Positions 41,686 through 50,235 of a stretch of 64,000 nt of DNA are shown here, in pieces. Each line of letters begins with the position of its first letter. Positions within the stretch are counted from its first letter, which is position 1. The notes beneath the pieces were generated by a model, which was given only the letters and a program-made list of their open reading frames with translations, made no database searches and was not told the DNA's origin. The position numbers and the translations under genes were made by a program. Source of the DNA: an uncultured Christensenella sp. (GTDB taxonomy: Bacteria; Bacillota; Clostridia; Christensenellales; Borkfalkiaceae). The stretch covers positions 248,001-312,000 of the forward strand of contig CAJUME010000005.1 of assembly GCA_910587015.1 (NCBI GenBank), written 5' to 3'.

Positions 41686-43047
41686 TTATTTACCCAGATA
41701 TTCGGTACAGATATTTTTAAGCTCAGTATCGCCCTTGGTCGCCGTCCAGTCCGCCCTTGACGGGCGACAGCCGTCCATTACGGTAAGCCCAACATCGTGT
41801 ATGCATTTGCCGTTCGGCCAGTAAATCTGCGCGGTGGTAAGCTTAAGCGCCTCCTTGGTAATCGGCTTTACAAAGGTAGTCTGCATAATTCCCTTGCCGT
41901 AGCTTTGCGCCGTTTTAGCGTCCGCACCCGCAAAGCCGAGGTATTCCTCGGAATAATCGGAAAGAAAAATATTTTTATATTCCAGCGCGCCGCAGCTGAC
42001 CAAAACGCCTATAAGCGCTTCCGACGCGCTTGCCGTACCCGAATTCGCAAGCACATACACCGTTGTATCCGCAGAAAGAACCCCCGCGCCCGTATGCCGG
42101 TAGGTTTTATACGTTTCCTTTCTGCCGCTTTTGTACTCCGCCGTCATGGCAACGCCCGAGTTTTCGCTTGTCGCCGCGTGGAAATAGCCCGCGATGTCCT
42201 GCATTACGGAAACATAGCCGCCGCCGTTGTTACGTAAATCGAGAATGAGCGACGTACAGCCGTCGGCGTTGAATTTTTCAGCAAGTCTGCCGAATTCATC
42301 GCCCGCATTACCGTAAAACTGGTTGAGACGGATATATCCGAAGCCCGCGGGCAGATATTCTAATTTATCTGCGGGCGCCTCGAAAAGCGTCGGAGAGGAG
42401 GCTTTTTCCGCATAGCGCACCTCCCACGCGGTTTCCTTTGTGGCATAGAAGGTATAGCCAGCGGTATAAAACTCCTTGGAAACGGTAAAGCTTTCCTCCT
42501 CCTTGCCGTTTTCAGCCTTGGCTGTAAGTGTGAATTTTTCGCCCGTGCCGCGGCCATCGATAAATTCCGAAAAGCTTTGCGCCGTCGTAAATTGCACGCC
42601 GCCCTCCGCACCGTCGCCCGCTTTTCCGCCGATTAGCGTGTCGCCCGCGCGAATTCCGCCGAGGTATGCGGGAGAATTGCCCATAACGGAAATTATCCTC
42701 GCCCCCTCGTCCGGTACGAAGTTATAGGTTATGCCGAGGCCGCTTTTTGCGCCCTCGTTTTCCTTTATGACCGCCTTGTATTCCTCCGCGGTGTAAAAGC
42801 CCGAATATCTGTCGAGCCTTGCGCCGATTTCTTTAAGGGAAAGCCCCTCGCAGTCCTTTGCGTCGAAATCGTAATAATAATGCTTGTTTATTGTCCCGAC
42901 AGCCCACTCGTAGACGGAAATATACCTCGGCTGGGTAAGCTTGCGCGTATAAAAGCCCGCAAAAAACACCCCCGCGGTAACCGCGACAGCCGCTATGACG
43001 GACAGGATTTTTTTAAGTACAGACGCTTTGTTTTCAGTCACATTCAT
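41686..43047 (-). CDS. S41 family (C-terminal processing) peptidase
   Basis: 453 aa. Membrane anchor/signal helix at residues 13-33, PDZ domain (SGLGITYNFVPDEGARI, GNSPAYLGGIRAGD) near residues 95-175, then the S41 domain with LILDLRNNGGG, catalytic Ser in NSGTASASE near residue 340 and catalytic Lys in QSYGKGIMQ near residue 388. Secreted Ctp-type protease. The tail lacks a peptidoglycan-binding domain. 15 nt after the PucR-type gene, so co-transcribed with it. Confidence 0.9.
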   Translation of the reverse strand: MNVTENKASVLKKILSVIAAVAVTAGVFFAGFYTRKLTQPRYISVYEWAVGTINKHYYYDFDAKDCEGLSLKEIGARLDRYSGFYTAEEYKAVIKENEGAKSGLGITYNFVPDEGARIISVMGNSPAYLGGIRAGDTLIGGKAGDGAEGGVQFTTAQSFSEFIDGRGTGEKFTLTAKAENGKEEESFTVSKEFYTAGYTFYATKETAWEVRYAEKASSPTLFEAPADKLEYLPAGFGYIRLNQFYGNAGDEFGRLAEKFNADGCTSLILDLRNNGGGYVSVMQDIAGYFHAATSENSGVAMTAEYKSGRKETYKTYRHTGAGVLSADTTVYVLANSGTASASEALIGVLVSCGALEYKNIFLSDYSEEYLGFAGADAKTAQSYGKGIMQTTFVKPITKEALKLTTAQIYWPNGKCIHDVGLTVMDGCRPSRADWTATKGDTELKNICTEYLGK

Positions 43048-43062
43048 TTCACCGTACCGCCG

Positions 43063-43473
43063 TTATTTTAATACATATAATATATGAAGCATGCGGAAGG
43101 TTACCGCCATGTCGAAATCGCGCAAGTCAAGCCCCGTTTTGCGATAGATAAGGTTTAATCTGTACATAAGCGTGTTGCGGTGCATGTACAGCCTTCTTGC
43201 GGCGGCCGAAACGTTCATTCCGCTTGATATAAACGTATCCGCAGTTGAAAGCATGCTTTCGTCCTCGAAAATCTTGGCAAATTCCTTTAAGTCGTAGGCG
43301 GAAAGCAGCTCCTCTCGGCGGGATTTCGACAAGCCCTCCGCAACGGCGGAAAGCGAAATCGCGGGCGAGCTTACGCCTGTCTTATTAACGCTTAAATCGG
43401 GCATATTCCGCGCCCTATCGGAATTTTCGCCGTTAAAACCGGCGTTTGAGGTTGTATCGTTGAAAGCTTTCAT
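43063..43473 (-). CDS. PucR/CdaR-type C-terminal HTH protein
   Basis: 136 aa; only the C-terminal HTH_30 module of PucR regulators is present: NVSAAARRLYMHRNTLMYRL near residues 85-104, then IYRKTGLDLRDFDMAVTFRM. The N-terminal 45 residues are polar and low complexity, without a sensor domain. Start at 43473 with GGGGA upstream. TTGCTT (43531-43536), 17 bp, TATAAT (43508-43513) is its promoter. Possibly regulates the adjacent S41 protease gene. Confidence 0.75.
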   Translation of the reverse strand: MKAFNDTTSNAGFNGENSDRARNMPDLSVNKTGVSSPAISLSAVAEGLSKSRREELLSAYDLKEFAKIFEDESMLSTADTFISSGMNVSAAARRLYMHRNTLMYRLNLIYRKTGLDLRDFDMAVTFRMLHILYVLK

Positions 43474-43507
43474 AAAAAAATTTCCCCGTGCGTATGCCTT
43501 AGGCAAA

Positions 43508-43536
43508 ATTATACCAGTATTGTGCGCCAAAAGCAA
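43508..43536 (-). promoter_or_regulatory. Promoter of the PucR-type gene / S41 protease operon
   Basis: Minus strand TTGCTT, 17-bp spacer, TATAAT. Between here and 43738 I see no further gene or convincing signal. Confidence 0.7.
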
Positions 43537-43738
43537 CAGTTTTATTAAATATCGACGCAAAGCGCAAGGTTTAGTACCTTTTGTATTGCCGCAAATGCAT
43601 TAAACGCCCTCGTTCGGGGCAAACTGATTTAAACGGCAAACACGGTTAACCCAAGCATATATGCGGTATAATTTTTCATTAACGCCGTCCGATAAGCTAA
43701 AAAAACAGCATTTTAAGACAAATTTTTATATTTTATTC

Positions 43739-43767
43739 TTGACATATTACTTTGATTGTTATAGAAT
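43739..43767 (+). promoter_or_regulatory. Promoter of the 526-aa membrane protein
   Basis: TTGACA (43739-43744), 17-bp spacer, TAGAAT (43762-43767), about 90 nt of leader and a TGGAG ribosome site. Confidence 0.8.
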
Positions 43768-43857
43768 GTTCATTGTACAAGTTATATAATATGCCGCAAA
43801 CGGCAAAGATATATCCGCCATTTCGGCGCTTAAATATTTTAACTGGAGATTTATGAT

Positions 43858-45438
43858 ATGGGTAAAGACACTAAGAAGTCTTCAACGCCTGCAAAGTCAG
43901 TAAAGTGGGTTGCGTTAGCTACATACGCAATCGCTCTTTTGTGCTTGCTTGCAGGCTTGCTGGTTCCGCTTGCACCGGTTCCGCTTAAAGGCAACTTCGG
44001 CGTCAGCAATATGCTTATAATGCAGGCTTTCGCGGCTTTGGGGACCTTCGGCCTCAAGCTGCCCTTCGCGCCAGATACCTTCGTCTATTCCTATGCGGCG
44101 GACGTTAAGCTTTTCGGAGTTATCCCCGCGTTTGATTTGGGCGCGGTGCTTGTTCTTTTGTACGTTCTTATCTGCGTTATCGCGCTTGTAGGGCTTATTC
44201 CCGTTGCGGCAGGCAACAAATTTAAGCGCACGTCGATAAAAGCGGCTTCGTTTATAGAAATTCTCGGCGCAATTGCGGCGGGCTTGCTTATCCTTGTACA
44301 GCTTGGACAGTTTGCAACGGGCACAGGCTTGTGGAGCAGCTGGGCTTATGCGCCCGTTATCGCTTGCGGCGGTTGCGTGCTTATGCTTATAATTCAGGGC
44401 TTTGCAGACAAAAAGGGCTCGGGAGTGTGCAAGTTTATCCTCTTCCTCCTTTCGGTGGCGGCAGTGTTCAGCGCATTGTTTGCAAGCATTGCACAGTCCG
44501 CGCTCGGCGGAGTTTTAGGCAAGCTTCCTCCCGTTATCGGCGATTACAGCCTTTACAGCAACGATGGCACGGCAGTGTTTGGCGTTTCGCTTATAAGCGC
44601 GCTGTTCACTGGCAATTTCAATTCGATTTTCACGGGCGAAATTCTTCAAAAGGTGCTTACGGGCGTAGTGCTTGCGTTAAGCATACTTGTAGTAATCAAC
44701 GCCGTGCTCGACCTTATGGGTCTCGGCAAAACGACAAAGCTGTATATGCTTGTTGCGAATATCATAAGATACGTTTTACAGCTTATACTCATTGTTTTGT
44801 TCGTTGCATTCACGTTTATCGTTAAGAGCGCTTCGCTCGGTTTCTTCGGATATGTGCTTGCCGTAGTGGCTTTACTGCAGTTTATAATCAATCTTGTACG
44901 TCTGCTTATCTTCTCCTCCAAAAAGAAGAAGGCAGCTAAGCAAAAGAGCAAATCTGCCGCAACGGTTGTTGTTGCAGGTGACGCAACAACCGAAAACGCA
45001 GACGCAACCGAAGAAAAGCGCGACAGAAAAGCCGAAAAGCGCGCCGCTAAGGAAGCTAAAAAGGCAGAAAAGGCCGCGGCAAAGGCAGCTAAGAATCAGC
45101 CTGTTGAAGAGACTGCGGCGGAAGAAACGGAAACCGCTGCGGCAGAGGCTGCGCCTATCGTCCACAAGAACGACGACCCCACTGTTTATGTTGTAGAGCC
45201 CACCTACGAGGGCCCCGTTGATGACTTTATCAAAAAGCTGACGAATGCGGAAAGAATAGAATTTGCTTACTGCTTTATTGAGAAGAACCTTATTCTTCCC
45301 AACGTGCCTGAGTACGTTGTAGGCGGAAACAATCAAAAGTTCTTTGCATCGGTATTCATTTACTGGGCAAGAATTTCGAACCGCGTATCCGACGGGCTTA
45401 TGAATAAGCTTTACGAGCAAGGCAATATAATGAACTAA
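43858..45438 (+). CDS. Unrecognised membrane protein with charged Lys/Ala/Glu linker and C-terminal domain
   Basis: 526 aa in three parts. Residues 1-355 hold about nine or ten membrane helices, small-residue rich. Residues 356-425 form an extremely charged KKAEKAAAKAAK-type helix with alternating Lys/Arg and Glu patches. The C-terminal 90 residues form a compact domain (PVDDFIKKLTNAERIEF...YCFIEKNLILPNVPEY). I recognise no family. The tail looks like a cytosolic scaffold or interaction arm. Own promoter and terminator. Confidence 0.75.
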   Translation: MGKDTKKSSTPAKSVKWVALATYAIALLCLLAGLLVPLAPVPLKGNFGVSNMLIMQAFAALGTFGLKLPFAPDTFVYSYAADVKLFGVIPAFDLGAVLVLLYVLICVIALVGLIPVAAGNKFKRTSIKAASFIEILGAIAAGLLILVQLGQFATGTGLWSSWAYAPVIACGGCVLMLIIQGFADKKGSGVCKFILFLLSVAAVFSALFASIAQSALGGVLGKLPPVIGDYSLYSNDGTAVFGVSLISALFTGNFNSIFTGEILQKVLTGVVLALSILVVINAVLDLMGLGKTTKLYMLVANIIRYVLQLILIVLFVAFTFIVKSASLGFFGYVLAVVALLQFIINLVRLLIFSSKKKKAAKQKSKSAATVVVAGDATTENADATEEKRDRKAEKRAAKEAKKAEKAAAKAAKNQPVEETAAEETETAAAEAAPIVHKNDDPTVYVVEPTYEGPVDDFIKKLTNAERIEFAYCFIEKNLILPNVPEYVVGGNNQKFFASVFIYWARISNRVSDGLMNKLYEQGNIMN

Positions 45439-45447
45439 TTCAAAAAT

Positions 45448-45487
45448 AAAAAAGCCGTCCCGCTTTTATAAGCGGGACGGCTTTTTT
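45448..45487. terminator. Bidirectional terminator
   Basis: AAAAAAGCCGTCCCGCTT-TTAT-AAGCGGGACGGCTTTTTT: an 18-bp stem with T runs on both strands, between convergent genes. Confidence 0.92.
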
Positions 45488-45522
45488 CGTACCTTGTTTC
45501 GATTAAAAAATTTATCAGACGT

Positions 45523-45888
45523 TCAGTCGTGAATCTTAATGCATACGGTAAGCCCGCCCTCTGCGGCGGGGGAAATCTCCCCGAAGCATCTTATAATGTA
45601 CAATCCGCGGCCGCTTTCGGCAAACACATCGGGCACTCCGGTATTGATATTAACGCCCTCAAGCCCCTTTGCAAGGACAGTTATCACTATTCTGTCGGAG
45701 AACAGCTCGGCAACAAGCTCTGCCTCCTCTCCGCTATGGCGGATAACGTTTGTAAGCAGCTCGCATGAAACAAGGCGGCTTGCAAAAATGTCGTCGTCGC
45801 AAAGCTGACGCGCCCGCAGCTGCTCTGCAAGGCCTGCAAGCGCGGCGCTCATTTCATTTAAATTGTCTACCTTAAATGCTACCTTCAC
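45523..45888 (-). CDS. rsbW: Anti-sigma factor kinase of RsbW/SpoIIAB type
   Basis: 121 aa GHKL ATPase: N-box SCELLTNVIRHSG near residues 42-54 and the glycine motif ESGRGLYIIRCFG near residue 90. Family role: holds a SigB/SigF-type sigma factor inactive and phosphorylates the STAS antagonist. Last gene of a four-gene operon, overlapping the sigma gene by 4 nt. It is the one of the two kinase-like proteins here with intact ATP motifs. Confidence 0.82.
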   Translation of the reverse strand: MKVAFKVDNLNEMSAALAGLAEQLRARQLCDDDIFASRLVSCELLTNVIRHSGEEAELVAELFSDRIVITVLAKGLEGVNINTGVPDVFAESGRGLYIIRCFGEISPAAEGGLTVCIKIHD

Positions 45889-46616
45889 AAAAGCGCTTCC
45901 TTTAACTTTTCCATTATCTTTCTTTCCGCGCGGGATACGAACATCTGGCTTACGCCGAGAATTTTGCCCACCTCCGTCTGCGATTTGCCTTGCAGAAATC
46001 TTAGCCCTATAACCCTCTGCTCGGTTGGGTCAAGCTTTTTTATTTCGGTTTTAAGCGCCTCTGCGTCCACAAAATTTTCAAACGCCTCGCCGTCGTCCGC
46101 AATTACATCGTACAGCGGCGCGTCCGTTTCTCCGTCATCGCCGTTGACGCGGGTATCCAGACTTACGGGAGTTTTGCTTTCCAGCGCCTCCATAATCGCC
46201 TCTTCCGAAAGGTTTAACTGCTCGGCAAGCTGTTTTATTGTGGGCTTTGCGCCGTAAAGCTTAAAAAACTCCTCGCTCTCCTGCCTGACCTTTGCCGCCG
46301 TTGCGTAAATGCGGCGGGGCAGTCTTACGGTGCGCGAATAGTCGCGGAAATAGTTTTTTATAATGCCGGTTACCGTTGGGGTTATGTAGGTGGTGAAGCG
46401 GTTGCCCAAATCGGGGTCGAATTTTTCCACCCCGACGATAAGCGCTTCCGACGCGACCTGATACAAGTCATCGTACTCCACCCCGCGCCCCGAAAACTTT
46501 TTTGCAAGTATTTCGGCTATATACAAATAGTTTGCCACAAGCTTGTTGCGAATATTTACGTCCTTTGTTTTTCGGTATTCGCGGAAAAGCTTGTCGGCCT
46601 CTGCCTGCTCCATCAT
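45885..46616 (-). CDS. RNA polymerase sigma factor, SigB/SigF/SigG group
   Basis: 243 aa with all regions: region 2 (ANYLYIAEILAKKFSGRG, YDDLYQVASEALIVGVEKF, YFRDYSRTVRLPRRI), region 3 (KQLAEQLNLSEEAIMEAL) and region 4 (LDPTEQRVIGLRFLQG, TEVGKILGVSQMFVSRAERK). Context with STAS and GHKL proteins means partner-switching control, as for SigB (stress) or SigF (forespore). Which role applies cannot be decided here; the four-gene order differs from both classical operons. Confidence 0.9.
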   Translation of the reverse strand: MMEQAEADKLFREYRKTKDVNIRNKLVANYLYIAEILAKKFSGRGVEYDDLYQVASEALIVGVEKFDPDLGNRFTTYITPTVTGIIKNYFRDYSRTVRLPRRIYATAAKVRQESEEFFKLYGAKPTIKQLAEQLNLSEEAIMEALESKTPVSLDTRVNGDDGETDAPLYDVIADDGEAFENFVDAEALKTEIKKLDPTEQRVIGLRFLQGKSQTEVGKILGVSQMFVSRAERKIMEKLKEALL

Positions 46617-46960
46617 ATTTTAAGCGTAACTCTCTCTATTATTTCACCGCGGCGCGACAGCGCGCATTCCTTTACAAGCGCGGAAATAAGCGCAAGCGAC
46701 AGCTCGTTTTCGCCCGCGCACGGCAAGCCGCCCTCTCCGCTGACGGTACAGCAAACGCCAGCCTCTCCGCCGAACGCGACTGTAACGCCTTCAAACCCGC
46801 AGTTTTTTAAAATTATGATACTTTCCGTAACGCAGACCTTAAAGTCCTCCAAGGTATCCAAATCCACCTCGTGAATGGAACAGACGGCGCCTGTAACAAG
46901 CCTTACGGCGGTAAGATATTCGCTGTCGGCAAGGTTGAATTTTAAAACAAGCTCTTTCAC
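46613..46960 (-). CDS. Degenerate RsbW-like protein
   Basis: 115 aa with the size and fold pattern of an anti-sigma GHKL protein (DLDTLEDFKVCVTESIIILKN aligns with helix alpha and the N-box), but the N-box E-x-x-x-N spacing is disturbed and no GxG glycine loop is recognisable. Probably cannot bind ATP. Between the STAS gene and the sigma gene, overlapping both by 4 nt, exactly where rsbW/spoIIAB normally lies. It may be a sigma- or STAS-binding adaptor. Confidence 0.6.
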   Translation of the reverse strand: MKELVLKFNLADSEYLTAVRLVTGAVCSIHEVDLDTLEDFKVCVTESIIILKNCGFEGVTVAFGGEAGVCCTVSGEGGLPCAGENELSLALISALVKECALSRRGEIIERVTLKI

Positions 46961-47265
46961 GGGCGTATCTCCATAATAGTGTTAAGCGCGCAGATATCGA
47001 ACAGCTTTTTAACGTTGGGGCGAACCCTTTCAAGTGCCATATCAAAGCCGTCCGCGCGCAACTTTTTAAGAATTTTGACAAACGTGCCAAGCGTTGTGCT
47101 GTCTATAAAGGTCAAAGCGGCGCAGTCGAATAGAACATTCTTTTTATCGTGCTCGTAAGCGGCGCAAACCTGCGCGTAAAAATCCTCGCTGGTGGCGGAA
47201 TCAATCTCGCCCGAAAGCGCGAATTTAAGGCAGTCGTCCGCGGAAATAAGTTTAACCTGCTGCAT
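46957..47265 (-). CDS. rsbV: STAS-domain anti-anti-sigma factor (RsbV/SpoIIAA type)
   Basis: 102 aa. The phosphorylatable serine lies in LTFIDSTTLGTFVKI near residues 52-66. Unphosphorylated, such proteins bind the anti-sigma kinase and free the sigma factor. First gene of the operon; AGGAG precedes the ATG. Confidence 0.87.
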   Translation of the reverse strand: MQQVKLISADDCLKFALSGEIDSATSEDFYAQVCAAYEHDKKNVLFDCAALTFIDSTTLGTFVKILKKLRADGFDMALERVRPNVKKLFDICALNTIMEIRP

Positions 47266-47313
47266 AAAAAATCTCCTGTAACTATTTATAAACCGTTTTA
47301 TACTTCAAAAAAC

Positions 47314-47342
47314 ATTTTATATCGCTTTTGAATTATTGTCAA
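47314..47342 (-). promoter_or_regulatory. Promoter of the partner-switching operon
   Basis: Minus strand TTGACA (47337-47342), 17-bp spacer, TAAAAT (47314-47319): a vegetative sigma-A-type promoter. I see no convincing SigB-type GTTT/GGGTAT pair. Confidence 0.78.
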
Positions 47343-47394
47343 CCCCGAATGACTGTTCTGCTCCGCCACAGTTTAGTTTCAGTATAAATTTACA

Positions 47395-47428
47395 GCCCGC
47401 GCAAGCAAATGCTTGCGCGGGCTTATTT
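47395..47428 (-). terminator. Terminator of the pseudouridine synthase gene
   Basis: GCCCGCGCAAGC-AAAT-GCTTGCGCGGGC, 12-bp stem. On the plus strand TTATTTTTT follows; the minus side is T-rich but interrupted. Confidence 0.8.
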
Positions 47429-47429
47429 T

Positions 47430-48260
47430 TTAAGCTTGATTTTTTGCTTCGGGCGAAAAACGGCTTTCAAAAACCTTGCCGCAAAGATATTTAAGCGTGC
47501 CGTTGCTTGTAAACACAAGCCGCTTTGCAACAAGGCACTGCCTTGCAAGCTTATACCTTTTGTTCAGCGCGCTATCGCCGTATTTATTATCGCCCAGCAC
47601 GGGACAGCCGATATATGCAGTATGCGCCCTTATCTGGTGCGTTTTGCCAGTGTGTAAAGCAATTTCAACAAGCGCAATATCGCCGCGATTTTCCAAAACG
47701 GTGTACTCGGTTATAATTTTCACCGCCCCCTTCCTCTCTGCGCCGTAAATATGCACAAGCGAATTTTTTTCGTCCTTTACAAGGTACGCGGTCAAAACGG
47801 CGTGCCGCTCCTTAAAGCTGTTTTTGCAGAGCGCAAGATAGGTTTTTTCAACCTTCCGTTCCTTAAAAGCCGACAAAAGCACGCTTTCCGCCTCGGCAGT
47901 TTTGGCAAATACAATAAGCCCTTGCGTATTTCTGTCAAGTCTGTGAACGGCGCGGTAATCTCCTTTGCCGCACAGCTCGGATAACAGCCCTTCGCTCGTC
48001 ACGCCCGAAAGCTTGTCCGCAACCAAAATATTTGCGTCCTCATAAACGGTAAAGTGGCTCGGCTTTGCCTCCTGCGCGGGGGTGGTGTAATAAACAACCT
48101 CGTCGCCCGCATTCAAGGCGACATTTTGACCGACGCGGACGCCGTTCACCTTAATATCGCGCTTTTTTAAAAGCACGTTAAGGCAAAAAGCGCCCTGCGG
48201 GTAATTGAAATCGGTAAATTCTTTTAGCTTGCACGACTGTACAACTGTAAATATCTTCAT
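47430..48260 (-). CDS. RluA/RluD-family pseudouridine synthase
   Basis: 276 aa. An S4-like N-terminus (LLKKRDIKVNGVRVGQN) is followed by the catalytic domain with HRLDRNTQGL (catalytic Asp, about residue 112) and TGKTHQIRAHTAYIGCPVLGD. Modifies uridines in 23S rRNA or tRNA; the exact site cannot be told. Starts 3 nt after the feoB stop. Confidence 0.92.
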   Translation of the reverse strand: MKIFTVVQSCKLKEFTDFNYPQGAFCLNVLLKKRDIKVNGVRVGQNVALNAGDEVVYYTTPAQEAKPSHFTVYEDANILVADKLSGVTSEGLLSELCGKGDYRAVHRLDRNTQGLIVFAKTAEAESVLLSAFKERKVEKTYLALCKNSFKERHAVLTAYLVKDEKNSLVHIYGAERKGAVKIITEYTVLENRGDIALVEIALHTGKTHQIRAHTAYIGCPVLGDNKYGDSALNKRYKLARQCLVAKRLVFTSNGTLKYLCGKVFESRFSPEAKNQA

Positions 48261-48263
48261 AAA

Positions 48264-49970
48264 TCAAAATAAGGAAAACAGTAAATTTACGGAATATGCG
48301 CCGAGAAAGGCGATAACCAGCTGAACTGCAACGCATTTTAGGCTGAATTTTAAGCCGACCTCCTTACACGAAGCGGAAAAAGCCGAAACGCACGCGGGAC
48401 AAAGCAAAATAAACGTGCACATTGCAAGCGAGCCTGCAAGCCCCAAACCGAGCCCGCTTGGCATAAGCATTGCAACTGTTGCGGCAACATTTTCCTTGGC
48501 GATAAACCCGCACAGCGCCGCATAGGCAAGCCGCCAGTCGGTTACGCCCATGGGCACAAACAGCGGCAAAAGCCCGCGGCTGAACCCCGCAAGCATGCTT
48601 TTGTCCGCCTCGACATAGCGGAAAGCGAAAGAAAAGTGCGAAAAAAACCAGCTTGCGGTGCAAAACAGCAAAACTATACCCGCTACCTTTATTATAAACT
48701 CTTTAAGCTGAAAACACAACTTAATTGCAACCGCTTTAAGCTGCGGCAAAACTATGGGAGTTACCTCCGCAAGCATGCCCTCGCCGCCGCTTTTGATTAA
48801 CAGCGAGGCAATAAGCGCAACCGCAAGCCCCGCAAAATAAAAGCAGGTTATAACGGGAAAGGGATTTTTGAAAAGCGGCGACAAAAACGTCAGAAAAACG
48901 GGCAGCTTTGCGCCGCACGGTACAAACGGAAGTATTGCAACGGTGCGCTTTTGCGCGTTTTGGGTGGAATAGCCGCGCGTTGTAAGTATTGCCGCGGCGG
49001 TACAGCCGAAGCCAGAAACAAGCGAAAAAGCCGCTCTGCCCGACAAATGCGCTTTTTCGAATAGTCCGTCCGTCGCAAACGCCAGCGCGGAGGTTATACC
49101 GCTTTCGTCAAGCAAAATCAGCACAAGATACAAAATGACAAGCTGAGGCAAAAAGGAAATAACCCCGCCCGAGCCGCCTAAAATTCCTTCGGAAATCAGC
49201 GACTTGACCGCTTCGCTTTTAAGGCTTGCACATATTGCCGCGGAAAGCTTGTCGCAGATTAAGCCTTCAAGCAACTCCTTTAAAACCGCGCCCGCCATTT
49301 TTGGGTGGAACGCAAGAAAAAACATAAGCGTTATCGACGCGATAAAGAAGAACAGTGCAAAAAAGCGGTTGCAGAACAGCTTATCCGCCTTTGAAATTTT
49401 TAAATTTCCGCTTATGTAGCAATCGGCAAGCTTTATGCCCGACTGCTTTTGCGAGGCGTTGGGGAAGCTTCCGCTCTCGATATATTTTTTAAGTCTTTTT
49501 GGCGTACAGTCAAACACAGGACAGCCGAGGTATGCGGAAAGCTTTTCGCAGTCCACCCTTCCGCCGCGCCTTTTCAAGCTTGCGCATTTGGTAATATATA
49601 CAATTATTTTAACTCCCGTTGCCAGCAGCTGGCGCGTTAAGTTAAGGCTGTTTTCAAGCGTTAACGCGTCAACCACGTTTATAATAAGGTCTGCCGACTT
49701 CACTTCGTCGATAGCCGACTGCTCCTCCATAGAATAGGGCGTAAACGCATACATACCGGGGACGTCGGCATACGCAATGCCGCCGACGGTCTTGCGGGCG
49801 GGCGAGGTGGTTACGCCGTGGAAATTGCCCGTGCGCAGACTGCTTTTTGTCAGCGCGTTGAAAAGCGTGGTTTTACCCGCGTTGGGGTTGCCGGCAAGCA
49901 CAACCTTTATATTGACCGCGTCGTTTTTTGCGGAAGCTTTTGAAATTTTTAAGGCTTTTGCAAGTTTCAT
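48264..49970 (-). CDS. feoB: Ferrous iron transporter FeoB, short form with altered G4 motif
   Basis: 568 aa (many FeoB are about 650-770). The G domain has G1 GNPNAGKTT near residue 27 and G3 DVPG, but the guanine-specifying G4 NxxD is replaced by YITKCAS in VKIIVYITKCASLKRR. The helical spacer is shortened. The transmembrane core is intact, with two gate-like repeats (VISFLPQLVILYLVLILLDE, SGFGCTAAAILTTR) and LPFVPCGAKLPVF. FeoA overlaps it by 4 nt. Fe(II) import is the expected role. Confidence 0.9.
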   Translation of the reverse strand: MKLAKALKISKASAKNDAVNIKVVLAGNPNAGKTTLFNALTKSSLRTGNFHGVTTSPARKTVGGIAYADVPGMYAFTPYSMEEQSAIDEVKSADLIINVVDALTLENSLNLTRQLLATGVKIIVYITKCASLKRRGGRVDCEKLSAYLGCPVFDCTPKRLKKYIESGSFPNASQKQSGIKLADCYISGNLKISKADKLFCNRFFALFFFIASITLMFFLAFHPKMAGAVLKELLEGLICDKLSAAICASLKSEAVKSLISEGILGGSGGVISFLPQLVILYLVLILLDESGITSALAFATDGLFEKAHLSGRAAFSLVSGFGCTAAAILTTRGYSTQNAQKRTVAILPFVPCGAKLPVFLTFLSPLFKNPFPVITCFYFAGLAVALIASLLIKSGGEGMLAEVTPIVLPQLKAVAIKLCFQLKEFIIKVAGIVLLFCTASWFFSHFSFAFRYVEADKSMLAGFSRGLLPLFVPMGVTDWRLAYAALCGFIAKENVAATVAMLMPSGLGLGLAGSLAMCTFILLCPACVSAFSASCKEVGLKFSLKCVAVQLVIAFLGAYSVNLLFSLF

Positions 49971-50191
49971 TTTGCGCGCACCTCTATCTTTTTTGCAAGG
50001 GCTTTGCGCACGCCTACGCGCACTGCCGCGCAGGATATTAAAACACTGCTTTTAAACAGCGAAAACGCTATAACTTCCACCTTTTCGCCGACCTTTATAC
50101 CCAGCGCGTCCAGCCGTGAACGCGCGCCTCCGTCAATATCTATGCGGGAAATTTCGGCACATTCGCCCGCTTTTAAATCAAAAACGCTCAT
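49967..50191 (-). CDS. feoA: FeoA family protein
   Basis: 74 aa SH3-like domain: SVFDLKAGECAEISRID, then RSRLDALGIKVGEKVEV, typical of FeoA, a partner of FeoB. The start codon and its AGG ribosome-site candidate are inside the stem of a terminator-like hairpin, which suggests conditional translation. Confidence 0.88.
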   Translation of the reverse strand: MSVFDLKAGECAEISRIDIDGGARSRLDALGIKVGEKVEVIAFSLFKSSVLISCAAVRVGVRKALAKKIEVRAK

Positions 50192-50212
50192 AGAATAACC
50201 TATGAGCGTTTT
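50181..50212 (-). terminator. Terminator-like hairpin overlapping the feoA start codon
   Basis: AAAACGCTCATAG (50181-50193) / CTATGAGCGTTTT (50200-50212), 13-bp stem, 6-nt loop. On the minus strand it ends in TTTTT, so it can end the ileS transcript, but the feoA ATG (50191-50189) is in its 3' arm and the T run encodes codons 3-4. Confidence 0.75.
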
Positions 50213-50235
50213 TTTAAATTAATGCTTTGCGCGCT

